Assembly (NCBI RefSeq): GCF_017948485.1
Contig: NZ_JAFFSX010000020.1
Location: 62,001-126,000, forward strand
DNA length: 64,000 nucleotides
Direction of reading: 5' to 3'
Source of the DNA: Streptomyces sp. GESEQ-35
GTDB lineage: Bacteria > Actinomycetota > Actinomycetes > Streptomycetales > Streptomycetaceae
Positions 41,633 through 49,666 of the stretch are shown in pieces. The position numbers and the translations under genes are program-made. Each line of letters opens with the position of its first letter. Position 1 is the first letter of the stretch. The notes beneath the pieces were generated by a model, which worked only from the letters and a program-made list of their open reading frames with translations, was not told the origin of the DNA and did no database searches.

Positions 41633-43252
41633 ATGACCGATCACGGAGCCGATCTGCTGATCCGGGCCGGCGCGGTGCACACGCTGGTGCCCGGTCAGGC
41701 CCCGCAGCGGGCGCTGGCCGCGCGGGGCGACCGCATCGCGGCCCTGTCCCCCGATCCGAACGGCCTGGACGACTGGGTGAGTTCACGCACCTCGGTCCAC
41801 GACCTGCCCGGTGCCACAGTGCTGCCGGCGTTCGACGACACCCACACCCACCTGATCTTCGCCGCACTGGGCGCACACGACGTCCCCGTCCACCAGGCCC
41901 GTACCATCCCCGAATTCCTGGACCTGATCCGGCAACGGGCGAAGGCCACCCCCGAGGGCGAGTGGATCCGCACCACCACCAACTGGCAGGAACTCAACCT
42001 GGCCGAGCGGCGCATGCCCACCGCGTCCGAACTCGACCGGGCCGCCGACCGGCACCCGGTGCTGGTCAAGCGCGGCGGCCACAACGACGTCGTCAACACC
42101 TACGCGCTACGCCTGGCGGGCATCACCGAGGACACCCCCGTACCGCCGGGCGGTGTCATCGGCCGCGACGCCGACGGCAGGCTCGACGGCCGGCTGATCG
42201 ACAACGCCCTGCCTCTTGTGGAGCACCTCCTCCCCGCCCCGAACCTGTCCGAGCGCATCGACGGACTGCGCCTGGCCAGCAGCCAGTACGCCGCTACCGG
42301 CATCGGCACGGTGCGCGACTGCGCGGTCTCCCCCGCGGACTACGCGGCGCTCCTTGCCGCCCGCGAGGCGGGGGCACTGAGCACCCGGGTACGGGCCCTG
42401 ATCCTGGCGTTCGACCTGACCAGCACGGCGCAGGTGGAGGACCTGCTCGACGTCATGGAGGACTGGCGCAACAGCTCCGACCCATGGCTGCGGGTATGGG
42501 GAGTGAAATTCCTCCTCGACGGCGGCCTCGAAGCCGGGGCGACCGAGGAGCCGTACGCCTGCGACCACACCTTCTCCGGAACGCTGACCACGGAGCCCGA
42601 CGCGCTGGTCGAGGCAGTCAAGGCCGTGGTCCGGCGCGGCTGGCGGGTCGGCACCCACGCCTACGGCGACCGTGCGGTCCGTATCCTCCTGGACGTCTAC
42701 GAACGCGTCCTCGAACGCAATCCCGGCCTCCCCGCCGGCACGCTGGTGATGGAGCACGGCGGCCTTGCAGGCTCCGAACAGCGCGCCCGCGCTGTCGCCC
42801 TGGGCATTCCCGTCACCATCCAGCAGCCGCTGCTGCACGACACCGCGGAGGTGGAGGAGGGCTTCTGGGGCCCGGAACGCGTCGCGCGCCTCTTCCCCGC
42901 CCGAGGCTGGGTCGACCTGGGCGCCCAGGTCAGCGCCGGGTCCGACTTCCCCGTCGGCCGGTTCGGCGCGATGCGCTCCGTCTGGGGCATGACCACCCGG
43001 CAGACCGTCATCGGCGTCAAGGGCCCCGAGCAGGCCATCACTTACGACGAAGCCCTCACCCTGCACACCACCAACGCCGCCCGCCTGTGCGGCGAGGAGA
43101 TGCTGCGCGGCACCCTCACCCCCGGGCGCCTCGCCGACCTCGCCGTCTGGGACCGGGACCCCGCCCACTGCCCCGACGACACCCTGCGCGACCTCAACCC
43201 CACGCACACCTTCATCGGCGGCCTCCTCGTCACACCCACCGGCACGCAGTAA
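41633..43252 (+). CDS. Amidohydrolase family 3 (YtcJ-like) protein
   Basis: 539 residues. TVLPAFDDTHTHLIFAALGA holds the HxH metal site, KFLLDGGLEAGATEE supplies the ligand region expected for a carboxylated-Lys or similar metal ligand, and VSAGSDFPVGRFGAMRSVWG holds the late Asp. The ending LADLAVWDRDP is the usual beta-sandwich return. Such enzymes hydrolyse amide or cyclic amide bonds (formamides, hydantoin-like rings). ATG 41633 follows GGGAGAAG. The AsnC-type regulator is divergent, which would fit induction by a nitrogenous substrate. Confidence 0.87.
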   Translation: MTDHGADLLIRAGAVHTLVPGQAPQRALAARGDRIAALSPDPNGLDDWVSSRTSVHDLPGATVLPAFDDTHTHLIFAALGAHDVPVHQARTIPEFLDLIRQRAKATPEGEWIRTTTNWQELNLAERRMPTASELDRAADRHPVLVKRGGHNDVVNTYALRLAGITEDTPVPPGGVIGRDADGRLDGRLIDNALPLVEHLLPAPNLSERIDGLRLASSQYAATGIGTVRDCAVSPADYAALLAAREAGALSTRVRALILAFDLTSTAQVEDLLDVMEDWRNSSDPWLRVWGVKFLLDGGLEAGATEEPYACDHTFSGTLTTEPDALVEAVKAVVRRGWRVGTHAYGDRAVRILLDVYERVLERNPGLPAGTLVMEHGGLAGSEQRARAVALGIPVTIQQPLLHDTAEVEEGFWGPERVARLFPARGWVDLGAQVSAGSDFPVGRFGAMRSVWGMTTRQTVIGVKGPEQAITYDEALTLHTTNAARLCGEEMLRGTLTPGRLADLAVWDRDPAHCPDDTLRDLNPTHTFIGGLLVTPTGTQ

Positions 43253-43289
43253 GCGGGACGTAGCGGGTGTCGGGACCGACCTCGTGGCT

Positions 43290-43620
43290 ACCGCGGGTGC
43301 AAACGCCTGCGGTGGCTGACCGCAAGCGGCTTGTCCCTGCCCAAATCCGCCAACAGTCTGGTGAACTCCGGCGACACCGGACCCTCGCGGCGAGCCGCCC
43401 GGCCCGCACTTCGGTCAGCAGCGTGGCGAGTCGTGCCCGCCGCTGCCGGATCACGGCATCCCGCCCTCCGAGGTCTTCATCCAGCTCCGTCAGCACCTCC
43501 ATCAGGTCCCGTGCTTGTCATCCGCGAGGACGTCCTGGACCTCATCAAGCCCGAGATGGTGGCAGTGCCGCACGGCCCGCGGGGTGGCCCCGACCAGGCG
43601 GCGATCTCGCCGATTCGCAT
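43290..43620 (-). pseudogene. Decayed MerR-family regulator gene
   Basis: Across frames it reads MRIGEIAAW then VGATPRAVRHCHHLGL, MEVLTELDEDLGGRDAVIRQ, RRARLATLLTEVRAGRLAA and VSPEFTRLLADLGRDKPLA, i.e. the HTH, coiled coil and tail of a small MerR protein. At least two single-base indels are needed, one by codon 10, and part of the wing and hinge is lost. Its start at 43620 would be leaderless from the MerR-type promoter upstream. The gene cannot make a full regulator. Confidence 0.78.
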
Positions 43621-43637
43621 AAGGCCAGTACAAACCG

Positions 43638-43659
43638 TGACGTCGCGGCAAGGTCAAGG
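43638..43659 (-). promoter_or_regulatory. MerR-type promoter/operator facing the MerR pseudogene
   Basis: On the minus strand it reads CCTTGACCTTGCCGCGACGT then CA. The -35 TTGACC and the -10 TGTACT (43632-43627) are 19 bp apart, the long spacer typical of MerR-activated promoters. It is the exact inverted copy of the element at 43730-43751. Confidence 0.8.
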
Positions 43660-43729
43660 GCGGCCTGACCGGCGGGTGGCCGGCCCGGCACAACCGCGTT
43701 GGAGGGCGCCAGGGAGAGCCCGGAGGCCT

Positions 43730-43762
43730 CCTTGACCTTGCCGCGACGTCAGCGTTTCTACT
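43730..43762 (+). promoter_or_regulatory. MerR-type promoter/operator facing the SnoaL-like gene
   Basis: CCTTGACCTTGCCGCGACGT (then CA) is followed by -10 TCTACT at 43757-43762. The -35 (43732-43737) to -10 spacing is 19 bp. All 22 bases of the operator are identical to the opposite-facing copy at 43638-43659. Confidence 0.8.
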
Positions 43763-43826
43763 GAGTGGCATCCGGCCCGAAGCAATCACCGAGCTCGCGG
43801 GACGATCCCCCAGAGAGGACACGGAG

Positions 43827-44249
43827 ATGACCACCACCCCCGAGAAGAACATGGCCCTGATACGCACCGCGTACCAGTTGGTGGAGAGCGACGACTTCGA
43901 CGCCGCCGAGCAGATGCTGACCGAAGACTTCATCGCCAACGTCCCCGGGAGTCCCGACCCGCTGCACGGCCGGGAGGTCTGGCGGATGGGCACCAAGATC
44001 ATGAAGGACGCGTTCCCCGACCTGAAGATAGACGTGCAGGAGATGTTCGGCGTCGGCGACAAGGTGACGGTGCTGGTCCACTTCCAGGGCACGCATCAGG
44101 GCGCGTTCCAGCAGTTCGAGGCGACGGGCCGCCATGTCAGCTTCCGGAGCATCGAGGTCTACCGCTTCGAGGATGACAAGATCGCCGAGGAATGGGTCGC
44201 TCCGGACATGCTCAACCTCATGCAGCAGATCTCCCCCACCGGCGCCTGA
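43827..44249 (+). CDS. SnoaL-like ester cyclase/NTF2-fold protein
   Basis: 140 residues. MALIRTAYQLVESDDFDAAE, DFIANVPGSPDPLHGREVW, MKDAFPDLKIDVQEMFGVGD, GTHQGAFQQFEATGRHVSFR and YRFEDDKIAEEWVAPDMLNL are standard SnoaL-type landmarks. A GAGAGGACACGGAG leader provides the ribosome site. It is preceded by a MerR-type promoter whose regulator gene is broken, so its expression may now be unregulated or depend on another MerR protein. Substrate unknown. Confidence 0.85.
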   Translation: MTTTPEKNMALIRTAYQLVESDDFDAAEQMLTEDFIANVPGSPDPLHGREVWRMGTKIMKDAFPDLKIDVQEMFGVGDKVTVLVHFQGTHQGAFQQFEATGRHVSFRSIEVYRFEDDKIAEEWVAPDMLNLMQQISPTGA

Positions 44250-44498
44250 CCCCGCCGGTCCATCCGCCACATGCCAGGGGTCCAGATGGGTCAGCTGCTT
44301 CTGCTGCTCCGGCTCTTCCGTGCCTGACCGACCGCCGACAGCGCGACAGACGCTCCTTCCCATCCAAGGAAGGGGCGTTTCGCCGACGTGAGCCGACGAG
44401 ACGGCGCAGGGCTCCGGCGCCGGTCGCTCGGAGGTGCCTGCACTCGGCCCAGGCAGGCCCTCATGATCTTGGTAGAGGCCGTGGCCCCTTGGGCCTCT
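44250..44498. other. Intergenic region after the SnoaL-like gene
   Basis: No gene is seen. A GAGGCC...GGCCTC inverted repeat lies at about 44475-44497, just before the duplicated leader segment. Confidence 0.3.
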
Positions 44499-44730
44499 GG
44501 GGAATCCACAGAAATCTCGGCGATTGCAGCGTGGTTACACCGAAGACCAGCGGGCCGGATATTCCTATGCTCGCTGCGGAAAGCCCTCTGCACGAGTAAG
44601 GAACGACCCCATGCCCACGGATCTGATTCTCAAATCTGCTGATGCCTCGTTCCACCACGTCCGATCACTCAGAATCCAGCCAACTGATTACGGCACGAAT
44701 ACCCCGCCTGTTCGTCAGTCTGGAGAGTGA
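44499..44730 (+). repeat. Duplicated leader segment A with truncated ORF
   Basis: From GGGGAATCCACAGAAATCT onward, about 160 bp align with 48079-48240. Both end in a short ORF beginning MPTDL. Here ATG 44611 opens a 39-codon frame (MPTDLILKSADASFHHVRSL...) with a stop at 44730. The segment looks like the promoter, leader and first codons of a lost gene, present twice in the window. Confidence 0.55.
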
Positions 44731-44766
44731 GTCGGGGTGACGGCGGAGACCAGCAGGACGGGGACC

Positions 44767-45888
44767 ATGTCACTGCTCAAGAAGGCACTGGCAGCAGTGG
44801 TGAGCGCCGCATTCCTGGTTGCATGCGCAGCCGGCGGAGGCGAAGGCGGAGAAGAAGGCGCGGGCGACACGGCGAAGGCACAGTTCTCACTTCCGGAACC
44901 CACGGGGCAATATCAGGTGGGGACCCAGGAGATGCACTTGGTGGATCAGACGCGGCAGGATCCGTGGAATCCGGATCGCAAGCGGGAAATAATGATCAAC
45001 GTCTGGTATCCGGCCAAGGACATCGAGCGTTATCCCCGGCAATCGTGGATGTCGGCCGGGTCGGAGCAGGCTGTTGACACGCTCATGGCGGCGGGGGGAA
45101 TTCCCAAGGGATCCGTGGATTGGACTGCCGCGAAGACGTTCGGTCACGTCGACGCACCGCGTCAGGGCGGGAAATGGCCCGTTGTTCTGTACTCGCCCGG
45201 GCTTGGTGGACAGCGGGCGATGGGGACGGTTCTGGTACAGGAGTTGGCGTCGCACGGATATGTCGTGACGACGATCGATCACACGTTTGAGACCACCGTT
45301 GAGTTTCCGGGCGGACGGATCGAAAAACCCGTCGCCAATCCCAAGGATCAGCTGGGCAAGGCGACCGAAGCGCGCGTCGGCGATACCCGGTTCGTGCTCG
45401 ACGAGTTGGGGAGGCGGGGGTGGAACCTCGACAAGGTCGGCATGTTCGGCCACTCGTTCGGCGGCTTCACCACGGCTGAGTCCATGCTGGCCGACGACCG
45501 GATCGACGCGGGCATCAATATGGACGGTCATTTGTTCACCGACCTCGGTGACGTCGCCAAACGAGGCCTTGACCAGCCGTTCTTCCTGTATGGCAGGCAG
45601 GAAATCGCGCCGGGCAAGAAGACCGTCGAGCACTCGCCCTTTACCGACTACGACCCGACCTGGGGCGTGTTCTGGACACACCAGAAGGGACCCAAGCGCT
45701 CCGCGGTGCTGCCACATTCAGGGCACCAGAGTTTCACCGATATGCAGATCATCCTGCCGCAGCTGGCCAAACCGCTGGGCCTCCCGGCCGACCGCTGGGC
45801 CGGCGCCATCGGCACGATCGATCCCGAGGAGTCGATCAAGGAGCAGAGCACCGCCGTGCTCCAGTTCTTCCAGTCCAGCCTCTCGTGA
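44767..45888 (+). CDS. Secreted lipoprotein alpha/beta hydrolase (PAF-acetylhydrolase-like)
   Basis: 373 residues from ATG 44767. The N-terminus MSLLKKALAAVVSAAFLVAC ends in a lipobox, followed by a Gly/Glu-rich linker. The catalytic domain has WPVVLYSPGLGGQRAMG, the nucleophile MFGHSFGGFTTAESM, and PHSGHQSFTDM with the His. The fold and size match platelet-activating-factor acetylhydrolase-like or dienelactone-type esterases of actinobacteria. A longer version from GTG 44737 is possible, but it would place ten hydrophilic residues before the signal peptide. It acts outside the membrane on esters of unknown identity. Confidence 0.83.
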   Translation: MSLLKKALAAVVSAAFLVACAAGGGEGGEEGAGDTAKAQFSLPEPTGQYQVGTQEMHLVDQTRQDPWNPDRKREIMINVWYPAKDIERYPRQSWMSAGSEQAVDTLMAAGGIPKGSVDWTAAKTFGHVDAPRQGGKWPVVLYSPGLGGQRAMGTVLVQELASHGYVVTTIDHTFETTVEFPGGRIEKPVANPKDQLGKATEARVGDTRFVLDELGRRGWNLDKVGMFGHSFGGFTTAESMLADDRIDAGINMDGHLFTDLGDVAKRGLDQPFFLYGRQEIAPGKKTVEHSPFTDYDPTWGVFWTHQKGPKRSAVLPHSGHQSFTDMQIILPQLAKPLGLPADRWAGAIGTIDPEESIKEQSTAVLQFFQSSLS

Positions 45889-46016
45889 TCGTTCTGGCCG
45901 GCTGGAGCCGCCCAGAACACTCACCAGGCACACGGTGACGCGGGGACGGATTCTCGCCGTCTTCTCCGTTCACCCTCAGGTCGGCCAACTGACAATCACG
46001 ATCGGAGAATCGGGAA

Positions 46017-46733
46017 ATGTTGGATGCGAGTGGCATCCGGTCGCTCTCACGGAAAGCGGGAGCCGTCGCGCTGATCGTCGCCGCGGTTCAGTACGTCGCC
46101 CTTGAAGCGGTGGCGGCGTCGGCCTGGAAAGATCCGCCGTATCAGTACAGCTTCAACTTCATCAGCGACCTGGGGGTGCCGTCCTGCGGGGGCGAGGTCG
46201 ATGGCAGAACGGTCTGCTCGCCCCTGCACGTGGTCATGAACACGGGGTTCGTGGTGCAGGGCGTGTCGTTCGTCGTGGCGGCAGTCCTGCTGTTCCCTAT
46301 GCTCCCGGACCGGCTGCGATGGATCTACCTGGCTCTGGCGGTGGTCCATGGCGCGGGCATCACGCTGGTAGGGCTGGTGCACGGCTCCCCGGAGGCGGCT
46401 GCGGACGGGTCGATGACCTGGCACATCCTGGGCGCGATGATGGCGATCTTCGGGGGCAATCTGGTCTCGATCGTGGTGGGGCGCCACCTCCTCGGCAGTG
46501 GCACGGCGCGGTGGCTGGGCATCACTGGGATCGTTCTCGGCGCCTTCGGGCTGGTGTGCGCGCTGCTGCTGCAGACGGTCATGAACGGGAACAATGTGGC
46601 AGCCGTGTTCGAGCGTGGTGGGGTCTACCCGATCATGGTCGCGGAGTTCGTCGCCGGAGTGGCGCTGCTGGCCTGGCGTCGGCCGGGAGCGCCTCTCCCC
46701 GCTGAGCCAAGGTCGGCCGGCGCGGCCGCGTAG
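46017..46733 (+). CDS. DUF998 integral membrane protein
   Basis: 238 residues with about six hydrophobic helices (AGAVALIVAAVQYVALEAVA; GFVVQGVSFVVAAVLLF; IYLALAVVHGAGITLVGLVH; MAIFGGNLVSIVVG; LGITGIVLGAFGLVCALLL; MVAEFVAGVALLAW). The first loop NFISDLGVPSCGGEVDGRTV, with DLG, is diagnostic of DUF998. Function unknown. It lies between the lipoprotein hydrolase and the PucR regulator, in the same direction. A second DUF998 gene lies at 55914 on the other strand. Confidence 0.82.
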   Translation: MLDASGIRSLSRKAGAVALIVAAVQYVALEAVAASAWKDPPYQYSFNFISDLGVPSCGGEVDGRTVCSPLHVVMNTGFVVQGVSFVVAAVLLFPMLPDRLRWIYLALAVVHGAGITLVGLVHGSPEAAADGSMTWHILGAMMAIFGGNLVSIVVGRHLLGSGTARWLGITGIVLGAFGLVCALLLQTVMNGNNVAAVFERGGVYPIMVAEFVAGVALLAWRRPGAPLPAEPRSAGAAA

Positions 46734-46908
46734 ACCAGCGGCGGATCTGCTCGGGGCGCATTCACTGCACCTCCTGCGGGATGTCGAGTTCAGACCTCCG
46801 TCCGGGGCGACTCATGGACTCGCCCGGCACGCCATTGCCGCGTTCCCTGGTGGATCCACCATCACATTGGGTGAGCAGATTTGACAGAGATCTATTGTCG
46901 ATTCCACG

Positions 46909-48069
46909 ATGACGTGCGTGACAGCGCCCAACGTACGGCCGGAGAGCGATTCGCTTCGCAAGCTGTGTGAGTCGCTGCAATCGCGCGTCGAGAGCATCAG
47001 TGACGAGATCACCGACCACGTCCGACGCGAGATCCCGTCGTATGCCGCGCTGCCGCTGCCTGAGCACCGTAGGACGGTGCGTGAGCAGTTTCGGGCCTTG
47101 CTACGGGGTCTCGCGCTCGGCGTGGAACCCACTGCCGAGCAGCTCCTTGTGGTGCAGTCCGCGGCGCGCCGGCGCGCTTACCACGGCCTGCCTGTCTACG
47201 ACGTGATCGCGGCGTTCCACATCGTCGCCCGCCGGCTGTGGGACGACCTGCGTGCGGCCGCGCAGGCGACGGCGGCCGAGGACACCGTGATCGAACTGGT
47301 CGCGCCGCTGTGGTCGTGGATCGAGTCGTTGAGCGGTGTGGTCGCGGACGCCTATGCCGACGAGGCCGGCGCTCGGCACGGTCACGAGGCCGGTTTGCGG
47401 CAGCGCTTCCTGGAGCTGCTCCGATCGGGTGGGGCTGCCCGCGAACAGACCGCCGAGATCGCCCGCGAACTCGGATTCGAGCCGGACGGCGGGTTCCGTG
47501 CCGTGTGCACGCCGGCCGAGGTCTGGGCTGTGCAAGGACGCCTCGACCTGCTGCAGCGCGCAACACGGCAGGTTGCCGGGACGGTCTCGTGCGGCCTGCG
47601 GGGGCAGCTGATGATCGCCATCGTGCAGCGGGCCGACCCGGCCGACCTCGTCTCCCGTGTGATCAACTTGGGCGGTGTGGACGTCCACGTGGGTGTCGGC
47701 CTGGATCGGGCCGGTCTCGCCGGCGCCGAGATGAGCATCGGTGACGCCGAGCGCGCCTTGGTCGTTGCCCAACGCGGCGGCAGCGCCACGTCGTTCGAGG
47801 ACGTCTGGCTGCATGCCAGCCTCGTCGACAGTCGCGAACGGCTGCACCCGTTGTTCACCGCGGTCCGCGGTGCCGCCGTCGAGCAACCGCAGTTGGCGGA
47901 GACGGTGATCGCCTTTGCCGACGCCGGGTTGTCACTGGTCAACGCTGCCGACGCACTGTTGATCCACCCGAACACCGTGGCCTACCGACTCGGCCAGTGG
48001 CACAAGCTCACCGGGTCCGACCCGCGCACCTTCGCCGGTCTCGTCCGCTCGGTCGTCGGCATTACCTGA
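46909..48069 (+). CDS. PucR-family transcriptional regulator
   Basis: 386 residues. The N-terminal region resembles the RsbRD-type domain (LPEHRRTVREQFRALLRGLA; YDVIAAFHIVARRLWDDLR), the middle has a GGDEF-like fold (IGDAERALVVAQRGGS), and the C-terminal HTH is ETVIAFADAGLSLVNAADAL then LIHPNTVAYRLGQWHKLTG. PucR proteins usually activate neighbouring catabolic genes. The only immediate candidates are the DUF998 gene upstream and the broken ORF downstream that starts in duplicated segment B. The true target may have been lost. Confidence 0.87.
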   Translation: MTCVTAPNVRPESDSLRKLCESLQSRVESISDEITDHVRREIPSYAALPLPEHRRTVREQFRALLRGLALGVEPTAEQLLVVQSAARRRAYHGLPVYDVIAAFHIVARRLWDDLRAAAQATAAEDTVIELVAPLWSWIESLSGVVADAYADEAGARHGHEAGLRQRFLELLRSGGAAREQTAEIARELGFEPDGGFRAVCTPAEVWAVQGRLDLLQRATRQVAGTVSCGLRGQLMIAIVQRADPADLVSRVINLGGVDVHVGVGLDRAGLAGAEMSIGDAERALVVAQRGGSATSFEDVWLHASLVDSRERLHPLFTAVRGAAVEQPQLAETVIAFADAGLSLVNAADALLIHPNTVAYRLGQWHKLTGSDPRTFAGLVRSVVGIT

Positions 48070-48078
48070 CAACCGATT

Positions 48079-48285
48079 GGGGAATCCACAAACATCTGCA
48101 TGATCGCGAGTTGCTTGCACCGAAGTTCAGAGGCCAGGAGATTCCTACGCTCCGTAGTCGATGGCGCTCCACAACGGTGAGGGACCCACCCGATGCCCAC
48201 TGATCTGCCCTTCCGTCCGGCTGATGCCGCATTCCATCAGGACCTCTACACGCCCGTTCTTCCTAGGACTCGGCGGACGAGCCGG
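48079..48285 (+). repeat. Duplicated leader segment B with truncated ORF
   Basis: It begins GGGGAATCCACAAACATCT, ten bases after the PucR stop. It aligns with 44499-44660 through the shared ACCGAAG, ATTCCTA and ATGCCCAC blocks. ATG 48193 opens MPTDLPFRPADAAFHQDLYT (PVLPRTRR), which then runs antisense into the DHFR-like gene. The N-terminus is better preserved than in copy A. The gene body is missing. Confidence 0.55.
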
Positions 48286-48849
48286 CTAACGCGCCACGCG
48301 GTAGCGGAGGTAGACGACTTTCGAGCTGAAGGTGCGGGTATCGACGAGTTCGAGATCCACCCGACGCTCGTGCTGGGGGAAGAACGGGGTGCCACCGCCG
48401 ACCAGCACCGGGTAGACCATGGCCTGGTACTCGTCGATCAGACCCAACGCGGCCGCCTCGGCGGCGAGAGCCGCGCCGCCGATCGCGATGTCGCCCTCCC
48501 CCGGCTCGGCTCGCAACCTCTCGATCTCCTCCGCCACGCTGCCGGAGGCCAGTCGGGCAGTGCCCTGCACGGCCGACAGCGTGGTGGAGAACACCACCTT
48601 GGGGAGCGGCTTCCAGAGCGCGGTCCACTCGCGATCTGCGTCGTCGAGCGTTGGATCCTGGTCGGCGGTCTCCCAGTACAGCATCGTCTCGTACAGCCGT
48701 CGCCCCAGCAGGTGGACGCCGACTCCGCGGATCTCCTCGATCCAGAAGCGGAAGACCTCCGCGTCGGGCGCCGTCCAGTCGAAGCCGCCATCCGGCCCGA
48801 CGATGTAGCCGTCAAGTGAGACGCTCATCGAATAGGTCACGCTGCGCAT
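48286..48849 (-). CDS. Dihydrofolate-reductase-like (RibD C-terminal) protein
   Basis: 187 residues. MRSVTYSMSVSLDGYIVGPD, VHLLGRRLYETMLYWE, VVFSTTLSAVQGTARLA, GDIAIGGAALAAEAAALGLI and AMVYPVLVGGGTPFFP show the NADPH-binding DHFR-like fold. It is the third member of this family in the window. No partner gene lies next to it on its strand. The truncated segment B ORF ends against its 3' end. Confidence 0.87.
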   Translation of the reverse strand: MRSVTYSMSVSLDGYIVGPDGGFDWTAPDAEVFRFWIEEIRGVGVHLLGRRLYETMLYWETADQDPTLDDADREWTALWKPLPKVVFSTTLSAVQGTARLASGSVAEEIERLRAEPGEGDIAIGGAALAAEAAALGLIDEYQAMVYPVLVGGGTPFFPQHERRVDLELVDTRTFSSKVVYLRYRVAR

Positions 48850-49158
48850 CGCAAGCCCTCTCGGGAACGGGTTCGACAGTATGACCGCCGGACGCCGCAG
48901 GACTCATCGCGGCTCGCGGGATCCCCTGGGCCGAGTCACCTAACGAGACTATTCCGTTGAGAAGATCTCAAGTGAGCAGTTTCCAACCTGACTCATCGGC
49001 AGGCAAGTTGGCGTGGAAACGGTGTTCGGGACTGCGGTAACCGGGCACGCCACGCAATTGTCCGGCGCGGCGGTAGTGACCGTCGGCGTCGAGCGTCAGC
49101 CACGACCTGTGCAGGTCCCATCTCGTTGCCCGGGCCGCGAACGCCGTCCCTGCCCGGC
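48850..49158. other. Intergenic region
   Basis: 309 bp between the DHFR-like gene and the quinone reductase remnant. No gene or clear site was identified. Confidence 0.3.
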
Positions 49159-49500
49159 TCAGGGCGTCAGCAAAACCCTGCCCACGACCTCCCCCACGTC
49201 CATCACGCGGTGGGCCCGCACCGCCTGGCCCAGAGGCAACACTTCGTGCACGACCGTGCGCAGTTTTCCGTGCGCAGCATCGGCGAACTGGGACGAGCGC
49301 ACGGCCTGCCGGTCGAGGCCTGGCACGGTGTCAGAGCTGAAAGTGACGAGGGGAAGCTCGGGACCTCCGACGACATCGATCACCACGTCGAAGCCCGCCG
49401 GTGCGTCCGGGCCGCCCTCGCCGGAGCGGTCGAGGATGTGGGTCGCGCCCAGGTCTCGCAGGCGGGCGCCACGCTCCACCAACAAGGTGGTGACCGACAC
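49159..49500 (-). pseudogene. C-terminal remnant of a zinc-type/quinone oxidoreductase
   Basis: About 110 residues: LVERGARLRDLGATHILDRS and GFDVVIDVVGGPELPLVTFS, then HGKLRTVVHEVLPLGQAVRA and MDVGEVVGRVLLTP. This is the second half of an MDR-type NADPH:quinone reductase. The nucleotide-binding glycine motif and the whole N-terminal domain are missing, and the region after VVGG appears shortened. It is not likely to be functional. Confidence 0.75.
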
Positions 49501-49666
49501 GGTGCCGCGTCCCCGAGGACTCCAACCGGATTACTCCAGCCGGGGGCAGGTACGGCGAGGCTCGGGACGACTCGCCGTACCTCCTCCTCATCCTGACCCG
49601 GCAGCCCCTCGCACTCGGCCGACTCCGAAGCGGACGCCCGCCCGCTCCCAGACACGACGGAGAACC

